Assembly (NCBI GenBank): GCA_000720805.1
Contig: JODI01000114.1
Coordinates: 1 to 20,788 of the forward strand
Length of the DNA: 20,788 nucleotides
Source: Streptomyces violaceoruber
Lineage (GTDB): Bacteria; Actinomycetota; Actinomycetes; Streptomycetales; Streptomycetaceae
Reading direction: 5' to 3'
Within the stretch, counting starts at the first letter, position 1. The number at the start of each line of letters is the position of its first letter. Below the pieces are notes generated by a model that was given only the letters and a program-made list of their open reading frames with translations, ran no database searches and was not told the DNA's origin. The position numbers and the translations under genes were made by a program. This document shows, piece after piece, positions 7,804 through 15,216 of this stretch.

Positions 7804-9148
7804 CCGTACCGGACGTCCGCCCGTGCAGCGGGCGGCCAGACGGCCCGCCGCCCCCCGCCCGGCGCGCGAGAACCCGGTCCTGCGCCTGTACACGCGCGCC
7901 CGCCGCGCCTGGGACCGGCCGCTGACCGCGTACTACCTGATCCTCGGCGGCAGTCTGCTGATCACCGTGCTCGGTCTGGTGATGGTCTACTCGGCCTCCC
8001 AGATCACCGCGCTGCAGATGTCCCTGCCGGGCTCCTACTTCTTCCGCAAGCAACTCCTCGCCGCCGTCATCGGCGGGGTGCTGCTGCTGGCCGCCTCCCG
8101 GATGCCGGTGAAGCTGCACCGGGCGCTCGCCTACCCGATCCTGGCCGGTGCGGTGTTCCTGATGGCGCTGGTGCAGATCCCGGGGATAGGGATGTCGGTC
8201 AACGGCAACCAGAACTGGATCTCCCTCGGCGGCTCCTTCCAGATCCAGCCCAGCGAGTTCGGCAAGCTCGCCCTGGTCCTGTGGGGTGCCGACCTGCTGG
8301 CCCGCAAGCAGGACAAGAAGCTGCTCGCCCAGTGGAAACACATGCTGGTGCCACTCGTCCCGGTCGCCTTCATGCTGCTCGGGCTGATCATGCTGGGCGG
8401 CGACATGGGGACGGCGATCATCCTGACCGCCATCCTGTTCGGCCTGCTGTGGCTGGCGGGCGCCCCGACCCGGCTGTTCGTCGGCGTGCTGTCGATCGCC
8501 GCCACACTCGGTGTGATCCTGATCAAGACCAGCCCCAACCGCATGGCCCGGCTCCAGTGCATCGGCGCCACCGAGCCGAAGTCCGGAGCGGCCGACTGCT
8601 GGCAGGCCGTGCACGGCATCTACGCCCTGGCCTCCGGCGGACTCTTCGGTTCCGGGCTCGGTGCGAGTGTGGAAAAATGGGGCCAACTGCCGGAAGCGCA
8701 CACGGACTTCATCTTCGCCGTGACAGGTGAGGAACTGGGCCTGGCGGGGACGCTGTCGGTGCTCGCCCTCTTCGCGGCTCTAGGCTATGCGGGTATCCGC
8801 GTGGCCGGACGCACGGAGGACCCCTTCGTGAGGTATGCCGCGGGAGGCGTGACCACCTGGATCACCGCTCAGGCGGTGATCAACATGGGTGCGGTGCTCG
8901 GCCTGCTGCCGATCGCCGGTGTCCCGCTCCCGCTGTTCTCCTACGGGGGTTCCGCCCTGTTGCCGACCATGTTCGCCGTCGGGTTGCTGATCGCCTTCGC
9001 GCGTGACGATCCCGCCGCGCGGACGGCGCTTTCTCTGCGGCAGCCCCGCTTTGGTAGAAAGCGGGCGGGGGGCTCTGTGCGGGAGCCTCGGAGATGGAAC
9101 ACGATGCGACGGCGTGCCTCGTCGGCGCGCACGTCCGGAGAGCGGTGA
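7793..9148 (+). CDS. ftsW: FtsW, SEDS-family septal peptidoglycan polymerase
   Basis: This polytopic membrane glycosyltransferase polymerises lipid II at the septum and partners FtsI. It has 451 aa from ATG 7793 (MPVSRTGRPP), with GGAG at 7783-7786 upstream. A basic N-terminal tail of about 45 residues precedes roughly ten membrane segments, starting near YYLILGGSLLITVLGLVMVYSAS. SEDS signatures are NGNQNWISLG, QPSEFGKLALVLW, HTDFIFAVTGEELG (with D305, the position of the proposed catalytic Asp) and GVPLPLFSYGGSALL. The frame is open upstream to 7496, but that part overlaps murD and is a shadow. The 67-base gap after murD is longer than most in this cluster and may hold regulatory sequence. 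Streptomyces also has other SEDS proteins; the position beside murG and ftsQ favours FtsW. Confidence 0.94.
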   Translation: MPVSRTGRPPVQRAARRPAAPRPARENPVLRLYTRARRAWDRPLTAYYLILGGSLLITVLGLVMVYSASQITALQMSLPGSYFFRKQLLAAVIGGVLLLAASRMPVKLHRALAYPILAGAVFLMALVQIPGIGMSVNGNQNWISLGGSFQIQPSEFGKLALVLWGADLLARKQDKKLLAQWKHMLVPLVPVAFMLLGLIMLGGDMGTAIILTAILFGLLWLAGAPTRLFVGVLSIAATLGVILIKTSPNRMARLQCIGATEPKSGAADCWQAVHGIYALASGGLFGSGLGASVEKWGQLPEAHTDFIFAVTGEELGLAGTLSVLALFAALGYAGIRVAGRTEDPFVRYAAGGVTTWITAQAVINMGAVLGLLPIAGVPLPLFSYGGSALLPTMFAVGLLIAFARDDPAARTALSLRQPRFGRKRAGGSVREPRRWNTMRRRASSARTSGER

Positions 9149-9154
9149 ATTTCG

Positions 9155-10252
9155 GTGCATGTCGTACTCGCCGGTGGGGGGACCGCCGGCCACATCGAGC
9201 CCGCGCTCGCCCTCGCGGACGCCCTGCGCAGGCAGGACCCGACCGTGGGAATCACGGCCCTGGGAACGGAGCGCGGCCTGGAGACCCGGCTCGTACCGGA
9301 GCGGGGCTACGAGCTCGCGCTGATCCCCGCGGTACCGCTGCCACGCAAGCCCACCCCCGAGCTGATCACCGTCCCGGGCCGGCTGCGCGGCACGATCAAG
9401 GCCGCCGAGCAGATCCTGGAGCGCACCAAGGCGGACTGCGTCGTCGGCTTCGGCGGCTACGTGGCGCTGCCCGGCTACCTCGCGGCCAAGCGCCTGGGCG
9501 TGCCGATCGTGATCCACGAGGCCAACGCCCGGCCCGGCCTCGCCAACAAGATCGGCTCGCGGTACGCCGCCAAGGTCGCCGTCTCCACGCCGGACAGCAA
9601 GCTGCGGGACGCCCGCTACATCGGCATCCCGCTGCGGCGTTCCATCGCCACCCTCGACCGGGCCGCCATGCGCCCTCAGGCCCGTGCCGCCTTCGGGCTC
9701 GACCCGAACCTGCCGACGCTGCTGGTCTCCGGCGGCTCGCAGGGCGCCCGCCGGCTCAACGAGGTGGTGCAGCAGGTCGCGCCGTACCTCCAGCAGGCCG
9801 GGATCCAGATCCTGCACGCGGTGGGCCCGAAGAACGAACTGCCGCAGGTGCAGCAGATGCCGGGGATGCCCCCGTACATCCCGGTACCGTACGTGGACCG
9901 GATGGACCTCGCGTACGCCGCGGCTGACATGATGCTCTGCCGCGCGGGCGCGATGACCGTCGCCGAACTCTCCGCCGTCGGGCTCCCGGCCGCCTACGTC
10001 CCGCTGCCCATCGGCAACGGCGAACAGCGGCTGAACGCCCAGCCGGTGGTCAAGGCCGGCGGCGGACTGCTGGTCGACGACGCGGAACTCACCCCCCAGT
10101 GGGTCCAGCAGAACGTGCTGCCCGTGCTCGCCGACCCGCACCGGCTGTACCAGATGTCCCGAGCCGCCGCCGAGTTCGGCCGCCGGGACGCCGACGACCT
10201 GCTCGTCGGCATGGTGTACGAGGCGATCGCCGCCTCCCGTGCACACCGATAG
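9155..10252 (+). CDS. murG: MurG, lipid II synthase (GlcNAc transferase)
   Basis: This membrane-associated GT-B glycosyltransferase adds GlcNAc from UDP-GlcNAc to lipid I. It has 365 aa from GTG 9155, six bases after the ftsW stop. It begins with the Gly-rich acceptor-site motif VHVVLAGGGTAGHIEPALAL. Further motifs are GFGGYVALPGYLAA, IHEANARPGLANK, the C-domain VSGGSQGARRLNE, the nucleotide-sugar loop CRAGAMTVAEL, and PLPIGNGEQRLNAQPV. A GGTGA sequence at 9145-9149 could be the ribosome binding site. It ends at TAG, 35 bases before ftsQ. In several other actinobacteria murC sits in this gap; here it does not. Confidence 0.96.
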   Translation: MHVVLAGGGTAGHIEPALALADALRRQDPTVGITALGTERGLETRLVPERGYELALIPAVPLPRKPTPELITVPGRLRGTIKAAEQILERTKADCVVGFGGYVALPGYLAAKRLGVPIVIHEANARPGLANKIGSRYAAKVAVSTPDSKLRDARYIGIPLRRSIATLDRAAMRPQARAAFGLDPNLPTLLVSGGSQGARRLNEVVQQVAPYLQQAGIQILHAVGPKNELPQVQQMPGMPPYIPVPYVDRMDLAYAAADMMLCRAGAMTVAELSAVGLPAAYVPLPIGNGEQRLNAQPVVKAGGGLLVDDAELTPQWVQQNVLPVLADPHRLYQMSRAAAEFGRRDADDLLVGMVYEAIAASRAHR

Positions 10253-10287
10253 GGACCGTATTCCTGTGTAGATGAGGGGCAGTCAGC

Positions 10288-11082
10288 GTGGCCGGATCGA
10301 CGACCGCCGAGCGCGGGGAACGCCAGCAGGAGTCGTCCGGCCCGCCGCCCGCCCGGAGGTTCACCCCGCCCCCGCTTCGTACGATCATCATTCTCGCCGT
10401 CGCGCTGACACTGCTCGGCGCGGGCTGCGTCTGGCTGTTCTACGGCTCACAGTGGCTGCGCGTGGAGCGCGTGTCCGTCTCCGGAACCCGGGTCCTGACG
10501 CCCGCGCAGGTGCGTGAGGCCGCCGACGTACGGATCGGCTCGCCGCTGATTGCCGTCGACACCGATGCGATCGAGGCCCGGCTGCGTCGGAAATTGCCCC
10601 GAATTGACGTGATTGAGGCAGTGCGTTCCTGGCCTCACGGAATCGAGCTGAAAGTCACTGAGCGCACTCCGGTTCTGCTTGCCCAAAAAGGCCGAAACTT
10701 TGTCGAAGTGGACGACGAAGGTGTCCGGTTCGCCACGGTTTCCGAGGCTCCGAAAGGCGTTCCCGCGCTGGAATTGAACCTCTCCGAGCCGGGTTCCCGC
10801 GCCCCGAGCCTGCGCCGTTTCGGCGAGGGCCGACTGGTGCGCGAGGCGGTCCGCGTCGCCAGTGCCCTTCCGGCCGCCGTCGCCCGCGACACCCGTACCG
10901 TCGAGGTGCGCTCCTACGACGACATCTCGCTGGAGTTGAGTGATCGTCGTACCGTCGCGTGGGGGAGTGGCGAGAAGGGTGCCGCCAAGGCCCGCACGCT
11001 CGCAGCTCTCATGAAAGCCTCCCCGGGCGCTCGGCACTTCGATGTCAGCGTTCCCACCGCGCCCGCGTCATCAGGGAGTTGA
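10288..11082 (+). CDS. ftsQ: FtsQ, divisome protein with POTRA domain
   Basis: This bitopic divisome protein links early and late division proteins at the septum. It has 264 aa from GTG 10288, preceded by a GAGGGG-type ribosome binding site near 10274-10279. A cytoplasmic tail of about 30 residues leads into one membrane segment (about 32-52, IIILAVALTLLGAGCVWLF), then the extracytoplasmic POTRA domain (about 56-125, VERVSVSGTRVLTPAQV and VIEAVRSWPHGIELKVTERTPVLL) and the FtsQ/DivIB beta domain. From about 10580 to 10790 the DNA is visibly less GC-rich than its neighbours, with many A/T third positions, although the protein stays intact. The gene precedes the ftsZ regulatory region and may contain promoters for ftsZ. 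Confidence 0.93.
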   Translation: MAGSTTAERGERQQESSGPPPARRFTPPPLRTIIILAVALTLLGAGCVWLFYGSQWLRVERVSVSGTRVLTPAQVREAADVRIGSPLIAVDTDAIEARLRRKLPRIDVIEAVRSWPHGIELKVTERTPVLLAQKGRNFVEVDDEGVRFATVSEAPKGVPALELNLSEPGSRAPSLRRFGEGRLVREAVRVASALPAAVARDTRTVEVRSYDDISLELSDRRTVAWGSGEKGAAKARTLAALMKASPGARHFDVSVPTAPASSGS

Positions 11083-11110
11083 CGCACATCCGCGCAGGCC
11101 AGCACCCTGG

Positions 11111-11141
11111 TTGGGCAGCGCTACGCCTGATCACATAGGGT
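11111..11141 (+). promoter_or_regulatory. possible promoter upstream of ftsZ (distal)
   Basis: TTGGGC at 11111-11116 and TAGGGT at 11136-11141 resemble -35 and -10 boxes, with a long 19-base spacer. A purine-rich stretch (GAAAAGAAAAACGGGAGG) follows. A start near 11148 would place the mini-ORF ribosome binding site within about ten bases of the transcript end. ftsZ in Streptomyces is known to have several promoters in this gap; which boxes are used here cannot be read from sequence alone. Confidence 0.35.
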
Positions 11142-11165
11142 GAAAAGAAAAACGGGAGGTTCGGC

Positions 11166-11240
11166 GTGTTCGTTGAACGTGCGCCACTTGTCGACTTAGT
11201 GTCCTGTTCAGAAGACTCCAGGGAACACACACACTGGTAA
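11166..11240 (+). CDS. candidate 24-aa leader peptide with TTA codon
   Basis: GTG 11166 has an optimal Shine-Dalgarno sequence (GGGAGG, 11154-11159) six bases upstream. It opens 24 codons, starting [13 protein letters not shown] and ending SREHTHW, with TAA at 11238-11240. Codon 11 (11196-11198) is TTA, read in Streptomyces only by the bldA leucyl tRNA and very rare in this genus. The ORF lies wholly in the ftsQ-ftsZ gap and stops 125 bases before ftsZ. I recognise no family. It could be a regulatory leader peptide, or a chance ORF over promoter DNA, since the -35, the -10 and a GACAC-type site lie inside it. Confidence 0.3.
   Translation: MFVERAPLVDLVSCSEDSREHTHW
11173..11203 (+). promoter_or_regulatory. 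candidate ftsZ promoter with overlapping WhiA-type site
   Basis: TTGAAC at 11173-11178 and TAGTGT at 11197-11202, 18 bases apart, form a plausible -35/-10 pair. GTGTC at 11199-11203 is the complement of GACAC, the WhiA core, and overlaps the -10. From the literature, ftsZ has a sporulation-induced promoter that depends on early whi genes and is a WhiA/WhiB target. Assigning these exact boxes to it is inference, and a single pentamer is weak evidence. Confidence 0.45.
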
Positions 11241-11258
11241 CCCTAAACTTCAGGGTTA
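11238..11258 (+). repeat. inverted repeat in ftsZ leader
   Basis: TAACCCT at 11238-11244 and AGGGTTA at 11252-11258 are perfect 7-bp arms around AAACTTC. GGGTT is repeated at once (11259-11263), so the left arm has two possible partners. TAAACT at 11244-11249 is also -10-like. The element could be an operator or an RNA hairpin about 105 bases upstream of ftsZ. The remaining leader, 11264-11350, shows nothing else I can name. Confidence 0.5.
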
Positions 11259-11365
11259 GGGTTCGGGTCGGCGCTACGGACCGTCCCATTCGGCATCTGT
11301 CGTCGGACCGCGGGCTCACACCCGCGAGGCGGCGGCAACGTAATTCGAGGCGAGAGGCCTTCGAC

Positions 11366-12562
11366 GTGGCAGCACCGCAGAACTACCTCGCAGTCATCAA
11401 GGTCATCGGTGTCGGCGGCGGTGGTGTCAATGCCATCAACCGGATGATCGAAGTCGGTCTCAAGGGCGTCGAGTTCATCGCGATCAACACCGACGCCCAG
11501 GCGCTGTTGATGAGCGACGCCGACGTCAAGCTCGACGTCGGCCGTGAACTGACCCGCGGACTCGGCGCCGGAGCCAACCCGGCCGTGGGCCGCAAGGCCG
11601 CCGAGGACCACCGGGAGGAGATCGAGGAGGTCCTCAAGGGGGCCGACATGGTCTTCGTGACGGCCGGTGAAGGCGGCGGCACCGGCACCGGCGGCGCGCC
11701 TGTCGTGGCCAACATCGCCCGTTCGCTGGGCGCCCTCACCATCGGCGTGGTCACGCGCCCGTTCACCTTCGAGGGACGGCGCCGCGCGAACCAGGCCGAG
11801 GACGGCATCGCCGAACTCCGCGAAGAGGTCGACACCCTCATCGTCATCCCGAACGACCGGCTGCTGTCCATCTCGGACCGCCAGGTCTCGGTCCTCGACG
11901 CCTTCAAGTCGGCGGACCAGGTCCTGCTCTCCGGTGTTCAGGGCATCACCGACCTCATCACCACGCCCGGCCTGATCAACCTCGACTTCGCCGACGTCAA
12001 GTCGGTCATGTCAGAGGCCGGTTCGGCCCTCATGGGCATCGGCTCGGCCCGCGGCGACGACCGCGCGGTGGCCGCGGCCGAGATGGCGATCTCCTCGCCG
12101 CTGCTCGAGGCGTCCATCGACGGCGCCCGGGGCGTCCTGCTCTCCATCTCCGGCGGCTCCGACCTCGGCCTGTTCGAGATCAACGAGGCCGCCCAGCTGG
12201 TGAGCGAGGCCGCCCACCCCGAGGCCAACATCATCTTCGGCGCGGTCATCGACGACGCCCTCGGCGACGAGGTCCGGGTCACCGTGATCGCGGCCGGCTT
12301 CGACGGGGGGCAGCCGCCGACCCGTCGGGAGACCGTCATGGGCTCGTCCTCGAACTCGGCCCGCCGCGAGGAGCCCACTCCGGTACGGCAGACCGAGAGC
12401 CGTCCGTCCTTCGGTTCGCTCGGCAGCGTGACGCCGAAGGAGGAGGCGGAGTCCGCTCCGGAGCCGGTGGCCGACATCCCGGTCTCCCCGCCGGTCCCGC
12501 CGTCCCGGTCCTACACGGACAGCGCGGCCGAGGAGCTGGACGTGCCGGACTTCCTGAAGTGA
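11366..12562 (+). CDS. ftsZ: FtsZ, tubulin-like Z-ring GTPase
   Basis: This GTPase polymerises into the cytokinetic ring; in Streptomyces it forms sporulation septa and sparse vegetative cross-walls. It has 398 aa from GTG 11366, with GAGAGG at 11352-11357 eight bases upstream. The N-terminus has [14 protein letters not shown], then the tubulin signature GGGTGTG at 103-109 and the T7-loop region [11 protein letters not shown] with its catalytic acidic residue. A variable Pro/Ser/Glu-rich linker follows from about residue 315. The C-terminal peptide ending DVPDFLK at 392-398 is the expected binding site for SepF and other partners. The stop overlaps the next gene as GTGA. The long promoter-bearing leader implies control separate from the upstream mur genes. 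Confidence 0.98.
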   Translation: MAAPQNYLAVIKVIGVGGGGVNAINRMIEVGLKGVEFIAINTDAQALLMSDADVKLDVGRELTRGLGAGANPAVGRKAAEDHREEIEEVLKGADMVFVTAGEGGGTGTGGAPVVANIARSLGALTIGVVTRPFTFEGRRRANQAEDGIAELREEVDTLIVIPNDRLLSISDRQVSVLDAFKSADQVLLSGVQGITDLITTPGLINLDFADVKSVMSEAGSALMGIGSARGDDRAVAAAEMAISSPLLEASIDGARGVLLSISGGSDLGLFEINEAAQLVSEAAHPEANIIFGAVIDDALGDEVRVTVIAAGFDGGQPPTRRETVMGSSSNSARREEPTPVRQTESRPSFGSLGSVTPKEEAESAPEPVADIPVSPPVPPSRSYTDSAAEELDVPDFLK

Positions 12563-13296
12563 TAGGACAGCGCTCCGAAACGAGCACCGTGAACGGCGCG
12601 CACTTCGCTTTCACCGACAGGTGGGGCGGGGTGAGCGCCGTTCCGTACGAGGAGCTCAACCTCGGCGGAGCGGTCGGCGACGACCCCGAAGCCGTGCGGA
12701 CCAACCGTGAACTGGCGGCCAAGTCCCTCGGTCTCGACCCCGCCCGGGTGGTGTGGATGAACCAGGTGCACGGCAACGACGTCGCCCAGGTCGACGGTCC
12801 GTGGGAGCCGGGGTGCGTCCCGGAGGTGGACGGACTGGTGACCGTGACCCGTGGGCTCGCGCTGGCCGTCCTGACCGCGGACTGCGTGCCGGTCCTGCTG
12901 GCCGACCCGGTCGCCGGGGTGGTCGCCGCGGCTCACGCGGGACGACCGGGCCTGGTCAAGGGGATCGTGCCCGCCGCCGTCGACGCCATGACGTCGCTCG
13001 GTGCCGAACCGTCCCGGATCGTCGTCCGCACCGGCCCCGCCGTGTGCGGCCGGTGCTACGAAGTGCCGGAGCAGATGCGCGCCGACGTCGCCGCGGTCGA
13101 ACCGGCGGCGCACGCCCGGACGAGCTGGGACACCCCCGCGGTCGACGTGAGCGCCGGAGTGCACGCTCAGCTCGAGCGCCTGGGCGTGCGCGACCGGGAG
13201 CAGTCGCCGGTGTGCACGCGGGAGTCGGCGGACCACTTCTCGTACCGCCGCGACCGGACCACGGGCCGGCTCGCGGGCTATGTGTGGCTGGACTGA
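12559..13296 (+). CDS. pgeF: PgeF/YlmD-type protein (YfiH family)
   Basis: This belongs to the DUF152/YfiH family, old name 'multicopper polyphenol oxidase (laccase)'. Characterised members act as purine nucleoside phosphorylases, and E. coli YfiH removes misincorporated L-Ser from a peptidoglycan precursor (PgeF). It has 245 aa from GTG 12559, overlapping the ftsZ TGA by four bases. The metal and active-site residues are present: H71 (NQVHGNDV), C109 (TADCVP) and H126 (AAHAGRPG). The position between ftsZ and the ylmE gene is conserved in Gram-positive dcw clusters. A wall proofreading role fits the context but is inferred. Confidence 0.9.
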   Translation: MIGQRSETSTVNGAHFAFTDRWGGVSAVPYEELNLGGAVGDDPEAVRTNRELAAKSLGLDPARVVWMNQVHGNDVAQVDGPWEPGCVPEVDGLVTVTRGLALAVLTADCVPVLLADPVAGVVAAAHAGRPGLVKGIVPAAVDAMTSLGAEPSRIVVRTGPAVCGRCYEVPEQMRADVAAVEPAAHARTSWDTPAVDVSAGVHAQLERLGVRDREQSPVCTRESADHFSYRRDRTTGRLAGYVWLD

Positions 13297-13302
13297 TTGG
13301 GC

Positions 13303-14022
13303 ATGACGGACCGTAAGGGTGAACTCGCCACAAACCTGGCGAAAGTCGAGGAGCGTATCACCGCCGCGTGCGTGGCCGCGGGACGCAAGCGTGAGGAAGT
13401 GACCCTGATCGTGGTCACCAAGACCTATCCCGCGAGCGATGTGCGGACGCTGTCGGAACTGGGGGTGCGCCATGTCGCCGAGAATCGCGACCAGGACGCG
13501 GCACCGAAGGCCGCGGACTGTGCGCATCTTCCCCTGACTTGGCATTTTGTTGGCCAATTGCAGACCAACAAAGTGCGATCCGTGGTCGGCTACGCGGATC
13601 TCGTGCAGTCCGTCGATCGTTCCAAGCTGGTGACGGCCCTCTCGAAGGAGGCCGTACGGGCCGAGCGTGAAGTGGGCTGCCTGATCCAGGTCGCCCTCGA
13701 CGCGGGGGAGAACGAACGGGGGGAGCGAGGTGGCGTAGCGCCTGGGGGAATCGAGGAGTTGGCCGACCTCGTCGCCGAGGCTCCGGGCCTGCGGCTCGAC
13801 GGGCTGATGACCGTCGCTCCGCTCACCGGGGAGTACGCGGGTCGCCAACAGGCGGCGTTCGAACGGTTGATGGTTTTGTCGACTGACCTGCGCCGAGCTC
13901 ATCCGGCTGCCAACATGGTCTCGGCAGGGATGAGTGCGGATCTCGAACAGGCCGTGGCGGCCGGAGCGACACATGTACGCGTCGGCACCGCGGTACTCGG
14001 AGTCCGCCCCAGGCTCGGGTAA
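13303..14022 (+). CDS. ylmE: YggS/YlmE-type PLP homeostasis protein
   Basis: This is a single-domain alanine-racemase-fold protein that binds pyridoxal phosphate and supports PLP and amino-acid homeostasis (YggS/PLPBP/YlmE). It has 239 aa from ATG 13303. K40 in VVTKTYP is the expected PLP lysine. The family motifs HFVGQLQTNKV, SVDR and the C-terminal SAGMSADLEQAVAAGATHVRVGTAVLG are clear. The segment usually reading GENRVQE is AENRDQD here. An in-frame TTG at 13297, directly after the pgeF stop, would add two residues; ATG is preferred. TAA ends it 129 bases before sepF, the second-longest gap in the division block. Confidence 0.92.
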   Translation: MTDRKGELATNLAKVEERITAACVAAGRKREEVTLIVVTKTYPASDVRTLSELGVRHVAENRDQDAAPKAADCAHLPLTWHFVGQLQTNKVRSVVGYADLVQSVDRSKLVTALSKEAVRAEREVGCLIQVALDAGENERGERGGVAPGGIEELADLVAEAPGLRLDGLMTVAPLTGEYAGRQQAAFERLMVLSTDLRRAHPAANMVSAGMSADLEQAVAAGATHVRVGTAVLGVRPRLG

Positions 14023-14091
14023 CGTCGCCAGGAAGTCGGACCACAGCAGAAAATATGGTCATTACCGCTTAAAAGCGGGCATAACGACCTA

Positions 14092-14129
14092 GTGGATCGC
14101 GGGCACTTGGCAGTCGTCAGTCGATCCAC
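14092..14129 (+). repeat. inverted repeat in sepF upstream region
   Basis: GTGGATCG at 14092-14099 and CGATCCAC at 14122-14129 are perfect 8-bp arms separated by 22 bases, ending nine bases before the sepF ribosome binding site. An additional short hairpin (CCGCTT/AAGCGG) lies at 14065-14078 in an AT-rich patch. The gap 14023-14151 therefore probably holds a separate sepF promoter or a leader structure. No clear -35/-10 pair could be fixed. Confidence 0.45.
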
Positions 14130-14151
14130 CACAGAGCGGAGGACTCAGAGA

Positions 14152-14802
14152 ATGGCCGGCGCGATGCGCAAGATGGCGGTCTACCTCGGCCTCGTGGAGG
14201 ACGATGGGTACGACGGCCGCGGTTTTGACCCCGATGACGACTTCGAACCCGAACTGGACCCGGAGCCCGAGCGGGACCGTCGACGGCATGAGCCGTCGCT
14301 CCAGTCGCACCAAGCTCATCAGGCACTTCAGTCCGAACGGGACGAATCGGTACGAGTGGTGCAGCCCTCGGTGCCGCGTGACCCGGTACCCCGATCCGCT
14401 TCGCTCGCCGCGGAATCCGGGCGCCCGGCGCGCATCGCGCCCGTGGCATCCATCACACAAGAACGCGCAAGTCTGGAGAAGAACGCACCGGTGATCATGC
14501 CCAAGGTCGTGTCGGAACGAGAGCCGTACCGGATCACCACACTTCACCCCCGGACCTACAACGAGGCCCGTACCATCGGGGAACACTTCCGCGAGGGCAC
14601 CCCGGTGATCATGAATCTGACTGAGATGGATGACACAGACGCCAAGCGACTTGTCGACTTTGCGGCCGGTTTGGTGTTTGGTCTTCACGGCAGCATCGAG
14701 CGGGTGACGCAGAAGGTGTTCCTGTTGTCGCCTGCTAACGTCGATGTCACGGCGGAGGACAAGGCCCGCATCGCAGAGGGCGGGTTCTTCAACCAGAGCT
14801 GA
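14152..14802 (+). CDS. sepF: SepF, Z-ring membrane anchor
   Basis: SepF binds the FtsZ C-terminal peptide and tethers FtsZ to the membrane; it takes the place of FtsA, which is absent here as in actinobacteria generally. It has 216 aa from ATG 14152, with GGAGG at 14138-14142 nine bases upstream. The N-terminus [18 protein letters not shown] is the membrane-targeting helix. An acidic, Gln/His-rich linker follows to about residue 115, then the SepF core (about 125-200: [46 protein letters not shown]). The frame is open from 14092, but the intervening residues lack family similarity. It lies in the same gene order as ylmF of other Gram-positive bacteria. Confidence 0.96.
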   Translation: MAGAMRKMAVYLGLVEDDGYDGRGFDPDDDFEPELDPEPERDRRRHEPSLQSHQAHQALQSERDESVRVVQPSVPRDPVPRSASLAAESGRPARIAPVASITQERASLEKNAPVIMPKVVSEREPYRITTLHPRTYNEARTIGEHFREGTPVIMNLTEMDDTDAKRLVDFAAGLVFGLHGSIERVTQKVFLLSPANVDVTAEDKARIAEGGFFNQS

Positions 14803-14873
14803 GATGCACCACCGGAAACAGCAGTACGAGCAGTACCCAGCAGCACGGAACAGGGGAGAGGGAAACACCAGCA

Positions 14874-15164
14874 ATGAGCGTGGTCCTGCAGGTCATCTAC
14901 GTCGCGCTGATGTGCTTCCTGATCGTGCTCATCTTCCGGTTGGTCATGGACTACGTCTTCCAGTTCGCCCGCTCGTGGCAACCCGGCAAGGCGATGGTGG
15001 TCGTTCTGGAGGCCACCTACACTGTCACTGACCCACCGCTCAAGCTTCTGCGGCGGGTCATCCCGCCGTTGCGTCTCGGGGGCGTGGCGCTCGACCTGTC
15101 CTTCTTCGTCCTGATGATCATCGTCTACATCCTGATCACCGTCGTGGGGAAGCTCGCGGGGTGA
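14874..15164 (+). CDS. ylmG: YlmG/YggT family small membrane protein
   Basis: This is a YGGT-domain protein of 96 aa from ATG 14874, with the purine tract GGGGAGAGGG a little upstream. It has two hydrophobic segments: residues about 3-28 (VVLQVIYVALMCFLIVLIFRL) and about 70-93 (LDLSFFVLMIIVYILITVV). They flank a cytoplasmic-type stretch containing DPPLKLLRRVIPPLRLGG, the family's most conserved part. The gene sits between sepF and divIVA in most Gram-positive dcw clusters; plastid relatives affect nucleoid distribution. The molecular function is not established, so a role in division is inferred from context. Confidence 0.9.
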   Translation: MSVVLQVIYVALMCFLIVLIFRLVMDYVFQFARSWQPGKAMVVVLEATYTVTDPPLKLLRRVIPPLRLGGVALDLSFFVLMIIVYILITVVGKLAG

Positions 15165-15216
15165 CAGTGGACGATACGGTCTTGCCGACTGCCGATGACT
15201 ACGTTGAGGTGAAGAA

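Noticed and set aside
6283..7893. 536-codon minus-strand ORF under murD
   Set aside because: Antisense shadow of murD; no ribosome binding site or recognised domain.
11238..11263. Telomere or replication element because of TAACCCTAA / GGGTTAGGGTT
   Set aside because: Only one short palindrome, inside a dcw cluster; Streptomyces telomeres do not use this repeat.
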